Source: PALSA-911 sp037442565
Lineage (GTDB): Bacteria; Pseudomonadota; Alphaproteobacteria; Acetobacterales; Acetobacteraceae
NCBI GenBank assembly: GCA_037442565.1
Contig: JBBIQA010000095.1
Span: 1 to 16,590 of the forward strand
Direction of reading: 5' to 3'
Length of the DNA: 16,590 nucleotides
In this document: one piece after another, positions 1-5,274 of the stretch
Layout of the letters: each line of letters starts with the position of its first letter
Position numbering within the stretch: position 1 is the stretch's first letter
The notes under the pieces: generated by a model
The model's input: only the letters and a program-made list of their open reading frames with translations
What the model was told of the DNA's origin: nothing
Databases searched by the model: none
Position numbers and translations under genes: made by a program

Positions 1-677
1 GCGGCAGCGGCGGGCCGGGCCGCCAATTGGGCGCGGCTGACGGCTTCGGCGAGCTGGCGGCGTTCCGCGGCCCGGGCCAGCGCGGCCTCGGCGGTCGCGC
101 GCGCGGCGGCCTTCGCGGCGGCTTCGCGCGCGATCTCCCTGGCCATGCCCTGGGCCGCCATCGTTTGGCCCCCCGTTCCCTGGGTAGACGCCATCTGCAC
201 CGGATGTGGCGCGGCCGGTGGGGGCACCGGCGGCGTCGGCAGGTCGGCGGCCTCTGCGGTCGTCTCGCCGGCCGGGGCCGCGTTGGCATCGGCCATGGCG
301 GGATCAGCCGGGGTGGGATCAACCGGGGTGGGCGTGGCTTCCGACATCAGCGCCGATGAGGCCACGGGCTCCGGATCAGGCTCTGGTGCGCGCGGCGCCG
401 GCAGGCGGCTGGCCAGGTCCGCCATCGTGGTGAACTGCCCGGGTGCGACCGGGCGCAGCTGCAGATACTGGTCCGACAGCGCGCGCAGCCGTTCCAGATC
501 GTTGAGCAGGGTCCATTCGGTGCGCAGCACGCCGGCTTTGTCCCGCGCGGCGGAGGTCTCCTGCACCACCTGGGCGATATCCCGGTCGAGCAGCCGCACG
601 CGATGCTTGGTTTGATACAAGTACAAACCGGAGCCGCAGGCGAGCAGCATGCAGATAAGGGTGAAGGGACGGATCAT
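1..677 (-). CDS. ftsL: FtsL-like cell division protein, long C-terminal extension (partial, runs off left edge)
   Basis: The reading frame starts with ATG at 677, overlapping the rsmH stop by ATGA, and stays open to the window edge, giving at least 225 residues. The start is a short cytoplasmic end (MIRP) and one hydrophobic segment at about residues 4-21 ending GLYLYQTKHRV. A heptad-rich periplasmic coiled coil follows at about 22-80. That layout, and the slot directly after mraZ-rsmH, fit FtsL, a bitopic divisome protein that pairs with FtsB and FtsQ and helps activate FtsWI septal synthesis. Ordinary FtsL is about 90-120 residues. Here it continues with a Pro/Ala/Thr-rich stretch (about 90-165) and then an Ala/Glu/Arg-rich, probably helical stretch (about 170-225) that is still open at the edge. 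A 15-bp tandem repeat encodes TPVDPTPADP at about 117-126. The gene is very likely co-transcribed with mraZ and rsmH. The FtsL call rests on topology, position and the N-terminal motif, so it is good but not certain. Confidence 0.82.
   Translation of the reverse strand, partial: MIRPFTLICMLLACGSGLYLYQTKHRVRLLDRDIAQVVQETSAARDKAGVLRTEWTLLNDLERLRALSDQYLQLRPVAPGQFTTMADLASRLPAPRAPEPDPEPVASSALMSEATPTPVDPTPADPAMADANAAPAGETTAEAADLPTPPVPPPAAPHPVQMASTQGTGGQTMAAQGMAREIAREAAAKAAARATAEAALARAAERRQLAEAVSRAQLAARPAAA
300..329. repeat. 15-bp tandem duplication inside ftsL
   Basis: Two adjacent 15-bp units, 300-314 and 315-329, differ at one base (GGGATCAGCCGGGGT and GGGATCAACCGGGGT). They are in frame with ftsL and encode the TPVDP / TPADP pair in its proline-rich linker. 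The length is a multiple of three, so copy-number change would lengthen or shorten the linker without breaking the frame. Confidence 0.85.
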
Positions 678-1636
678 GATGCGAGGGTCTCCGCCGGCAA
701 TATCGCCTGTCTTTCGATTCGTACCATCGCCCGCAACCGGGCGCTGCGCGCGCGCGGATTCCGGGCCGTCTCCATGTCGCCAGGCCGCAGCGCCTTGTGG
801 GTCAGCAGCCGGAAATCGGCCGCGGCGCGGGCGGTCAGGCTGGACGGGGAATGGCGCGACGGCGCCGGGGTGCGTCCGGTCGCCCCGGTCATGAAGCGCT
901 TGACGATGCGGTCTTCGAGGGAATGGAACGACACCACGACCAACCGGCCACCTGGCGCCAGCAATTCGGCGGCCTGGGCCAGGGCGCGCTCGATTTCGCC
1001 GAGCTCGTCGTTCACCCGGATGCGGAGCGCCTGGAAACTGCGGGTGGCCGGATGGTTGCCGGAACGGTCCGGTGGCAGCACGGAACGAACGATCTCGGCC
1101 AGCCGCAAGGTGGTCTCGATCGGCGCGATGTCGCGCGCCGCGACGATGGCCTTGGCGATCCGGCGCGAGGCGCGCTCCTCGCCGAACTCATACAGGATGT
1201 CGGCGATCTCGGTTTCCGGCAGGGTGTTGACCAGATCGGCGGCCGTCGGCCCCTCCTGGCCCATGCGCATGTCGAGCGGACCGTCGGTGCGGAAGGAAAA
1301 GCCGCGTGCCGCGTCGTCGAGCTGAAAGGACGAGACGCCCAGGTCCAGCACCACGCCGTCCAGCTGGCTGACGCCCTGCTCGGCGAGCAGGTTCAGCATG
1401 TTGCCGAAATTGCCCTGCAGCAGATGCAGCCGGCCGGGGAAGCGGGCGGCGAGGCTGGCGCCGCGGGCGATCGCCTCCGCGTCGCGGTCGATCGCCCACA
1501 GGATGCAGGGAGCCGCTTCGAGGATGGCCTCGCTGTAGCCGCCGCCGCCGAAGGTGGCGTCCAGATAGGCGGCGCCGGCGCGCGGGGCCAGCGCTTGCAG
1601 GACCTCGGCCAGCATCACGGGGATATGGCCGGTCAT
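674..1636 (-). CDS. rsmH: 16S rRNA (cytosine(1402)-N(4))-methyltransferase RsmH (MraW)
   Basis: A 320-residue protein of normal family length. RsmH transfers a methyl group from SAM to N4 of C1402 in the 16S rRNA decoding centre, in the cytoplasm. Family marks are all present: HIPVM at residues 4-8, the SAM-binding motif LDATFGGGGYS at about 25-35, the acidic ribose contact in WAIDRD at 47-52, VVLDLGVSSFQLDD at about 95-108, RGFSF and GPLDMRM at about 111-125, and near the end VVSFHSLEDRIVKRF. The ATG at 1636 overlaps the mraZ stop by 4 bp, and the stop at 674-676 overlaps the ftsL start by 4 bp. This suggests translational coupling in an mraZ-rsmH-ftsL operon. Nothing is missing or unusual. 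Confidence 0.99.
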   Translation of the reverse strand: MTGHIPVMLAEVLQALAPRAGAAYLDATFGGGGYSEAILEAAPCILWAIDRDAEAIARGASLAARFPGRLHLLQGNFGNMLNLLAEQGVSQLDGVVLDLGVSSFQLDDAARGFSFRTDGPLDMRMGQEGPTAADLVNTLPETEIADILYEFGEERASRRIAKAIVAARDIAPIETTLRLAEIVRSVLPPDRSGNHPATRSFQALRIRVNDELGEIERALAQAAELLAPGGRLVVVSFHSLEDRIVKRFMTGATGRTPAPSRHSPSSLTARAAADFRLLTHKALRPGDMETARNPRARSARLRAMVRIERQAILPAETLAS

Positions 1637-2151
1637 CGCGGCGGACTTCCCGCCCCGTGGGTCCCAGTCCCTTGGGTCCCAGTCCCTTGGGTCCCGACAC
1701 CGTGTGTTCCAGGCAGCGTCAGGTTGCCGCTGCGCACGCGCTCGCGGGCCTCGGCGCGGCGGCGCTCGGCGGCTTCGGGGTGCCAGATCTGGAAGATCTT
1801 GCCGACTCCCATGAATTCCAGCACGTCGCTGATGCCGGCATGGCGCAGCAGACGCTCGGGCAGCACGATGCGGCCCTCCTTGTCGGCCTCCAGCGGTGTC
1901 GCGTCGGCATACAGGGTCGTTGCCAGATCGTTCTGCGTGTCGCTGAACACATCGAACTGCTCGAGCGGGGCGGCCAGCGCGTCGAACACCGCGTGCGGCC
2001 AGGCCTCGATGCAGGCGAGCTGATGGGAGGGGCGCAGGATCATCGTTGCGGTTTCAGCGCCGGCCCGCAGCGCGGCCCGGAACGGCGCGGGCACGGAAAC
2101 CCGTCCCTTGGCGTCCAGCCTGCTCTGATGGGTTCCCAGAAAATGGGTCAT
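1633..2151 (-). CDS. mraZ: Transcriptional regulator MraZ
   Basis: A 172-residue MraZ with its two SpoVT/AbrB-type half-domains. The first starts MTHFLGTH with DAKGRVSVP at about residues 13-21, the second has DKEGRIVLP at about 90-98. MraZ forms a ring-shaped oligomer that binds direct TGGGN repeats ahead of its own operon and controls the dcw cluster; just such repeats lie upstream at 2250-2294. After about residue 142 the protein carries a low-complexity tail with GTQGTGTQGTGTHG at about 153-166, encoded by 15-bp tandem repeats. This tail is beyond the conserved fold and probably disordered. ATG at 2151 is fixed by the canonical N terminus; only a weak purine-rich stretch precedes it. It is the first gene of the operon and overlaps rsmH by ATGA. 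Confidence 0.98.
   Translation of the reverse strand: MTHFLGTHQSRLDAKGRVSVPAPFRAALRAGAETATMILRPSHQLACIEAWPHAVFDALAAPLEQFDVFSDTQNDLATTLYADATPLEADKEGRIVLPERLLRHAGISDVLEFMGVGKIFQIWHPEAAERRRAEARERVRSGNLTLPGTHGVGTQGTGTQGTGTHGAGSPPR
1656..1700. repeat. 15-bp tandem repeat in the 3' end of mraZ
   Basis: Three 15-bp units: 1656-1670 (CGTGGGTCCCAGTCC), 1671-1685 (CTTGGGTCCCAGTCC) and 1686-1700, which begins CTTGGGTCCC and then diverges. On the coding strand each unit gives a five-residue TGTQG-like repeat in the MraZ tail. The DNA is locally self-complementary (GGGTCCC, CCCTTGGG), so hairpins are possible. A related sequence, 16 of 19 bases the same, occurs at 11195-11213 beside the assembly gap. Confidence 0.88.
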
Positions 2152-2249
2152 CCGGCCCGGCCCGCCCCTTCTTTCTCAAGACGCTGTCCCATGGTTCGTC
2201 GGGGCGGCGCCGTGCATGCATGAACCGGGGCGCGCGAACGAAGTCGCCC

Positions 2250-2294
2250 TGGGAGTTCATGGGATAGCATGGGCCTGTTTGGGAATTCAAGGGA
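2250..2294. promoter_or_regulatory. MraZ operator: five TGGG-type boxes at 10-bp period
   Basis: On the plus strand TGGGA (2250-2254), TGGGA (2260-2264), TGGGC (2270-2274), TGGGA (2280-2284) and AGGGA (2290-2294) recur at exactly 10 bp, one helical turn, so all boxes face the same side of the DNA. MraZ from E. coli is known to bind TGGGN direct repeats separated by 5 bases ahead of mraZ, so the match in motif, spacing and place is strong. The array overlaps the proposed -35 and -10 boxes, which fits repression of mraZ-rsmH-ftsL by its own product. The fifth box is degenerate. No binding data are implied; the call rests on pattern and location. Confidence 0.85.
2262..2290 (-). promoter_or_regulatory. 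Candidate sigma70 promoter of mraZ
   Basis: On the minus strand TTGAAT (2290-2285) and CTATCC (2267-2262) are separated by 17 bp and lie about 110 bp upstream of the mraZ start. The -35 matches four of six consensus bases, the -10 is weaker. The promoter lies within the array of TGGG boxes, which would make MraZ binding directly competitive with RNA polymerase. The remaining leader to 2152 has no obvious further element. Confidence 0.5.
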
Positions 2295-2308
2295 AATTCC
2301 GGTATCGA

Positions 2309-2331
2309 CGCCATTTTTGGCGGCATTTTTT
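2309..2331 (+). other. Small palindrome CGCCA-TTTT-TGGCG followed by a T run
   Basis: A 5-bp stem (2309-2313 with 2318-2322) and a run of six T (2326-2331), read on the plus strand. The shape resembles a weak intrinsic terminator, but no plus-strand gene lies upstream. It sits just upstream of the mraZ promoter on the minus strand, so it may instead be an AT-rich flanking element or a binding palindrome. Noted because it is AT-rich in a GC-rich region. Confidence 0.25.
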
Positions 2332-2367
2332 GGCTGTCCTCAACGGCTTAACGAAATCGGCCCTCCC

Positions 2368-2388
2368 TGTGGATAAGTATGTGGATCG
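2368..2388. promoter_or_regulatory. DnaA box (TGTGGATAA) with a second degenerate copy
   Basis: 2368-2376 reads TGTGGATAA, the exact complement of the consensus DnaA box TTATCCACA. A second copy, TGTGGATCG, follows at 2380-2388, 12 bp on, with two mismatches in the last two bases. The pair sits in the space between the rnpB 3' end and the mraZ promoter. A single consensus box can occur by chance in a genome, though the GC-rich background makes it less likely. The function, if any, is inferred. Confidence 0.5.
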
Positions 2389-2423
2389 TTATTTTCGGAC
2401 CATGGAAGCAGGGGAGGAAAGGT

Positions 2424-2890
2424 TGCCAGACGGCCTGTAAGCCGGGTTCTGTCCGCGCGGCGCATGTCGCCATGTCCGCGTTGGACGGCCATTCCTCTGG
2501 GACGCGCCTTGCGGCGCGCCTCACGCGACCAACCCGGGCGACAGGGCGGAAATGCCCTTGCGTCACGTGGCCCATGGTTTCCCATGGGCACGCCGCCGGC
2601 CGCCCCTATTCGGTCTTGCTCCCGGTGGGGTTTACCCTGCCGCCCCCGTTACCGGGGGCGCGGTGCGCTCTTACCGCACCGTTTCACCCTTGCCTGTTGC
2701 GAACGATCCATCTCTGGAGGGCCGGAACCGGCGGTTTGTTTTCTGTGGCACTTTCCCTGGGGTCGCCCCCGCCGGCGGTTAGCCGGCACCGTATTTCCGT
2801 GGAGCCCGGACTTTCCTCCAATGCCTTCCGCCGCGCCCGCGAAGCAGCGGGCGAACCGGAACGCATCAGCGGCCGTCCAGCCGTCTGGCA
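2424..2890 (-). ncRNA. rnpB: RNase P RNA (catalytic M1 RNA)
   Basis: Bacterial class A RNase P RNA, the ribozyme that trims 5' leaders from pre-tRNAs. The conserved 5' core GGAGGAAAGTCCGGGCTCC lies at 2819-2801 (minus strand). It is followed by the typical run with AGTGCCACAGAAA at about 2755-2740, and the 3' core ACAGAACCCGGCTTAC is at 2452-2437. The ends pair as helix P1: GCCAGACGGC at 2889-2880 with GCCGTCTGGC at 2434-2425, a perfect 10 bp, which sets the limits within a few bases. Hairpins include a stem at 2835-2852 and three capped by GNRA loops: 2502-2520 (GCAA), 2570-2589 (GAAA) and 2642-2659 (GUAA). The length of about 465 nt is at the long end for the class. No clear intrinsic terminator follows. 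Confidence 0.97.
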
Positions 2891-2895
2891 GGAGG

Positions 2896-2924
2896 GAGAT
2901 GCGCGTGCCGGCGCGTCAGGTCAA
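2896..2924 (-). promoter_or_regulatory. Promoter of rnpB, -35 box embedded in the amidase stop region
   Basis: On the minus strand TTGACC (2924-2919) and CATCTC (2901-2896) are spaced by 17 bp. The -10 box ends 6-7 bases before position 2890-2889, where helix P1 of rnpB begins, so the predicted transcription start and the RNA 5' end agree. The -35 box is made of the last two codons (Leu, Thr) of the amidase gene and directly abuts its stop codon. The -35 is a five-of-six match to consensus. Confidence 0.65.
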
Positions 2925-3692
2925 TGGATACCCGCCATGCGGCGGTTGCGGCCGGTCGACAAGGTTGGCGACCGCGAGCAGGCGGGCCAGGGTGCCGGCA
3001 TCGGCCTGGCCGGTGACGGCCTCGGGCCGCCAGTGGCGCTGAAAGGCGCGCAGCACGGTGGATAAGCCGGGGTCGAGCGGGCCTTCCGGGGCAATTTTGT
3101 AGCCGATTGCGGCCAACGCGGTGCGAACCGGCCGCAGGCTGGCGGCGTCGCGTGCCTCGCCATGGGTCGCGCCGCCGAAGCCCAGGGGCGGCATGTCGTG
3201 CGGCCAGAGGCCGACGCCGTTGCGTGCCAGGCCTTGCCAGTCGAATTTCTCGCCGGGATCCTCCTTGCGGTCCGGCGCCACGTCGCTGTGCCCGACCACG
3301 TTGCGGGCCGGGATGGGATGGCGGGACAGTATCTCCAGGCACAGATCGCAGACCGCCGCCATCTGCAGGGCAGGGTAGTCGCGATACCCCCATTCATGGC
3401 CTGGATTGACGATCTCGATGCCGATCGAGCGGCCGTTCAGCGCCTCGTGGCCGCGCCAGTAGGATATGCCGGCATGCCAGGCGCGGCGGTCCTCGGGCAC
3501 CAGGCGGAAGATCGTGCCGTCCTCCTCCACCACGTAGTGCGACGAGACCTTGGCTTCCTCGCTACGCAGCCGATCGATGGCGGCCTGACCGGTCTGCATG
3601 CCGGTGTAATGCAGGATCAGCATGTCGACCGGCAGGCCGGCGGGGCGCTCGTCGTGGTTGGGGCTCGGCAGCTCGATCACGTCCAGGCTCAC
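2916..3692 (-). CDS. AmpD-type N-acetylmuramoyl-L-alanine amidase with peptidoglycan-binding domain
   Basis: A 258-residue protein with an Amidase_2 (AmpD/PGRP-like) zinc domain at about residues 15-155 and a PG_binding_1-like three-helix domain at about 180-245. The enzyme would cut the amide bond between N-acetylmuramic acid and L-alanine of the stem peptide. Visible active-site residues are His28 (LILHYT), Glu93 (IGIEIVN), His135 (VVGHSDVAP) and Lys143/Asp145 (DRKEDPGEKFDW), matching the His-His-Asp zinc set plus the catalytic Glu and Lys. No signal peptide is present, suggesting cytoplasmic recycling of anhydromuropeptides (AmpD role) unless it is exported another way. The start is GTG at 3692, overlapping the stop of the J-domain gene by GTGA, so the two are probably translationally coupled. 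The gene's stop lies 25 bases before rnpB. Confidence 0.94.
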   Translation of the reverse strand: MSLDVIELPSPNHDERPAGLPVDMLILHYTGMQTGQAAIDRLRSEEAKVSSHYVVEEDGTIFRLVPEDRRAWHAGISYWRGHEALNGRSIGIEIVNPGHEWGYRDYPALQMAAVCDLCLEILSRHPIPARNVVGHSDVAPDRKEDPGEKFDWQGLARNGVGLWPHDMPPLGFGGATHGEARDAASLRPVRTALAAIGYKIAPEGPLDPGLSTVLRAFQRHWRPEAVTGQADAGTLARLLAVANLVDRPQPPHGGYPLT

Positions 3693-4492
3693 AAGCCCCG
3701 CTCGCGCTTGATCCTGTCCCAGGCGGCGTTGATCCGCGCCACCTTCTCGGTTGCGCTGGCGATGAAGGCCGGCGGCACGCCGCGGGCGGCAAGGCTGTCG
3801 GGGTGGTTTTCCCGCATCAGCCGCTTCCAGGTGGCGCGCAGGTCCTCATCCGAAGCGTCCCGGGTGGTGCCGAGCACGCCATAGGCGTCCGGCTCGTCGG
3901 AGACCTGCGGCCGGGCGATGCCGTCGCGGGCGCGTTCCCAGGCGGTATGGTCGAGGCCGAAGCCGCTGTGCACGCGGCGCAGGAACGCCGCCTCGGCGTT
4001 GTTCACCGGCGCATCGGCCCGGGCGATGGCGAACAGCGCGACCAGCACGTCCTCCAGCATCAGGCGGTTGTCGGCGAATGCCTCGCCCAGCTGGTCGGCG
4101 AAAGTCTCGAAGCCGTCCGCGCTGTCGCGGGCCTCGTCGAACAGCCGGCCGATGTCCTGCTGGGCTTCCGGGGGGATACGAAAATGCCGCTTGAAGGCGT
4201 CGATCTCCGCCCGGTTCACGCTGGAATCGCATTTGGCGAGCTTGGCCGACAGCACCACCACGCCGATGGCGAACAACTGGTCGCGCCGGCCGAACAGCGC
4301 CGCGATGCCGGCCGGGTTCCAGCCCATGCCCTGCTGGACGAACGGGTTGAAGCCGAGGCGCGAGGTCTGGAAACCACCCGTGAACGCGCCGCTGTCGGCG
4401 GCGTGGCCGAGTGCGGCGCCGAACATCGCGCCGAGCGGACCGCCCATGGCGAAGCCCGCCATGCCGCCGATGATTTTGCCCCAGGTTGCCAT
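3689..4492 (-). CDS. DjlA-like protein: TerB domain plus C-terminal J domain
   Basis: A 267-residue protein. The N terminus (about 1-35) is glycine- and alanine-rich and moderately hydrophobic (GGMAGFAMGGPLGAMFGAALG), like the glycine-rich membrane-associated start of DjlA. A TerB-like helical domain spans about 70-182 (FAIGVVVLSAKLAKCDS, then VALFAIARADAPVNNAEAAF). A J domain ends the protein at about 202-267, with the diagnostic HPD at 230-232. J domains stimulate DnaK ATPase and deliver clients, so this is a DnaK co-chaperone that probably works near the membrane. The start at 4492 has only a weak upstream ribosome site. It overlaps the amidase gene by 4 bp; the pairing hints at a cell-envelope role, which is inference. 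Confidence 0.9.
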   Translation of the reverse strand: MATWGKIIGGMAGFAMGGPLGAMFGAALGHAADSGAFTGGFQTSRLGFNPFVQQGMGWNPAGIAALFGRRDQLFAIGVVVLSAKLAKCDSSVNRAEIDAFKRHFRIPPEAQQDIGRLFDEARDSADGFETFADQLGEAFADNRLMLEDVLVALFAIARADAPVNNAEAAFLRRVHSGFGLDHTAWERARDGIARPQVSDEPDAYGVLGTTRDASDEDLRATWKRLMRENHPDSLAARGVPPAFIASATEKVARINAAWDRIKRERGL

Positions 4493-4547
4493 GCGCCGCG
4501 TCTAGCACACAGGCGTTGACGGGAACAGAACGAGGAGGCGGATCGGC

Positions 4548-5126
4548 TCAGCCCCCCAGCAGCGATGGATCGGCGAGCGTGGTGTCCTGGCCGATGACGG
4601 GATCCGCGATCGCCGCCTCCAGGCTTTTCGCCCCTTTCCATTCGGCCGCCGGGCGGGCGCGGCCGTCGCTGCCGATCTGGTCGATGCCCCAGTAGATCTC
4701 CAGCCGGTGGCCGTCCGGATCGCGGAACTCCACCGCGATCTGCACGCCGGCGCGGCGGCGGCCGTCGAAATCGATCGGCACGCCATGGGCGCGCAGATGC
4801 TCGCGGGCGCGCACCACCTCGTCCAGCGTCGCCACCTCGAAGGCGAGGTGGTGCAGCCCCGCTCCGGCCGGGTTCTCGCCGCTGGCCTTGAACAGGGCGA
4901 TGCCGTGATGATCCGGATTGAGCCGCAGGAACACCGCGCCGCCGGGCATCATGTCGTCCTCATAGACGTCGGAGACGCTGCAGCCGAGCACCTCGGTGTA
5001 GAACCGGGCGGCGCGTTCGATATCCGCGACATACAACGCGACATGGCCGATCTTGCCGAGGCGGAACGGCAGGCCGGCGGGGCGTTGCAGCCCGGCGATC
5101 GACCGGGCGGCGCTATGCGTGTCCAT
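4548..5126 (-). CDS. VOC-superfamily (glyoxalase / extradiol dioxygenase-like) metalloprotein
   Basis: A 192-residue protein with one vicinal-oxygen-chelate module (two beta-alpha-beta-beta-beta repeats) at about residues 24-150. The metal triad is visible: His28 (KIGHVALYV), His93 (GLHHLAFEV) and Glu143 (HRLEIYW). The RDPDGHRLEIYW motif resembles catechol 2,3-dioxygenase-like members, but VOC proteins also include glyoxalase I, epimerases and resistance proteins, so the substrate is unknown. The start ATG at 5126 is chosen because GGAGGAA lies 7-8 bases upstream; the longer open frame to 5357 has no such site and adds 77 residues without recognisable content. The tail (about 150-192) is unique. 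It is divergent from the hydantoinase gene, so a shared regulatory region at 5127-5274 and a linked catabolic role are possible. Confidence 0.9.
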   Translation of the reverse strand: MDTHSAARSIAGLQRPAGLPFRLGKIGHVALYVADIERAARFYTEVLGCSVSDVYEDDMMPGGAVFLRLNPDHHGIALFKASGENPAGAGLHHLAFEVATLDEVVRAREHLRAHGVPIDFDGRRRAGVQIAVEFRDPDGHRLEIYWGIDQIGSDGRARPAAEWKGAKSLEAAIADPVIGQDTTLADPSLLGG

Positions 5127-5274
5127 CTGTGGTTCCTCCGTTTGCGCCAAGGTTAGCCGGTCACGCGCCCGAGTGCCACAAAACCGACGATAAAGGCTTG
5201 CGCGGGAAGCCGTGCCGTTGTCCTTGAGCGCCACGGCCGGAAACGGGCCGGGTTGAGCAGGCGGAGTGGGTTTC
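5127..5274. promoter_or_regulatory. Divergent intergenic region between the VOC and hydantoinase genes
   Basis: This 148-bp space must carry promoters for both the minus-strand VOC gene and the plus-strand HyuA-HyuB gene. Ribosome sites are clear: GGAGGAA for the VOC gene (minus strand, about 5140-5134) and GGAG at 5263-5266, 8 bases before the ATG at 5275. I could not pick out a convincing -35/-10 pair on either strand. A short AT-richer patch (CGATAAAGG) occurs near 5189. Confidence 0.4.

Noticed and set aside
797..2023. A 408-codon plus-strand frame opposite rsmH and mraZ
   Set aside because: It is antisense to two highly conserved genes and its composition (Gly, Ala, Arg, Gln, His) is that of a complement shadow.
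2309..2331. Intrinsic terminator on the plus strand
   Set aside because: The stem is only 5 bp and no plus-strand transcript is expected here; retained only as a low-confidence palindrome.
2054..2591. Short frames over the mraZ leader and rnpB on both strands
   Set aside because: They cover the operator region or the RNase P RNA, have no family resemblance, and the RNA call is much stronger.
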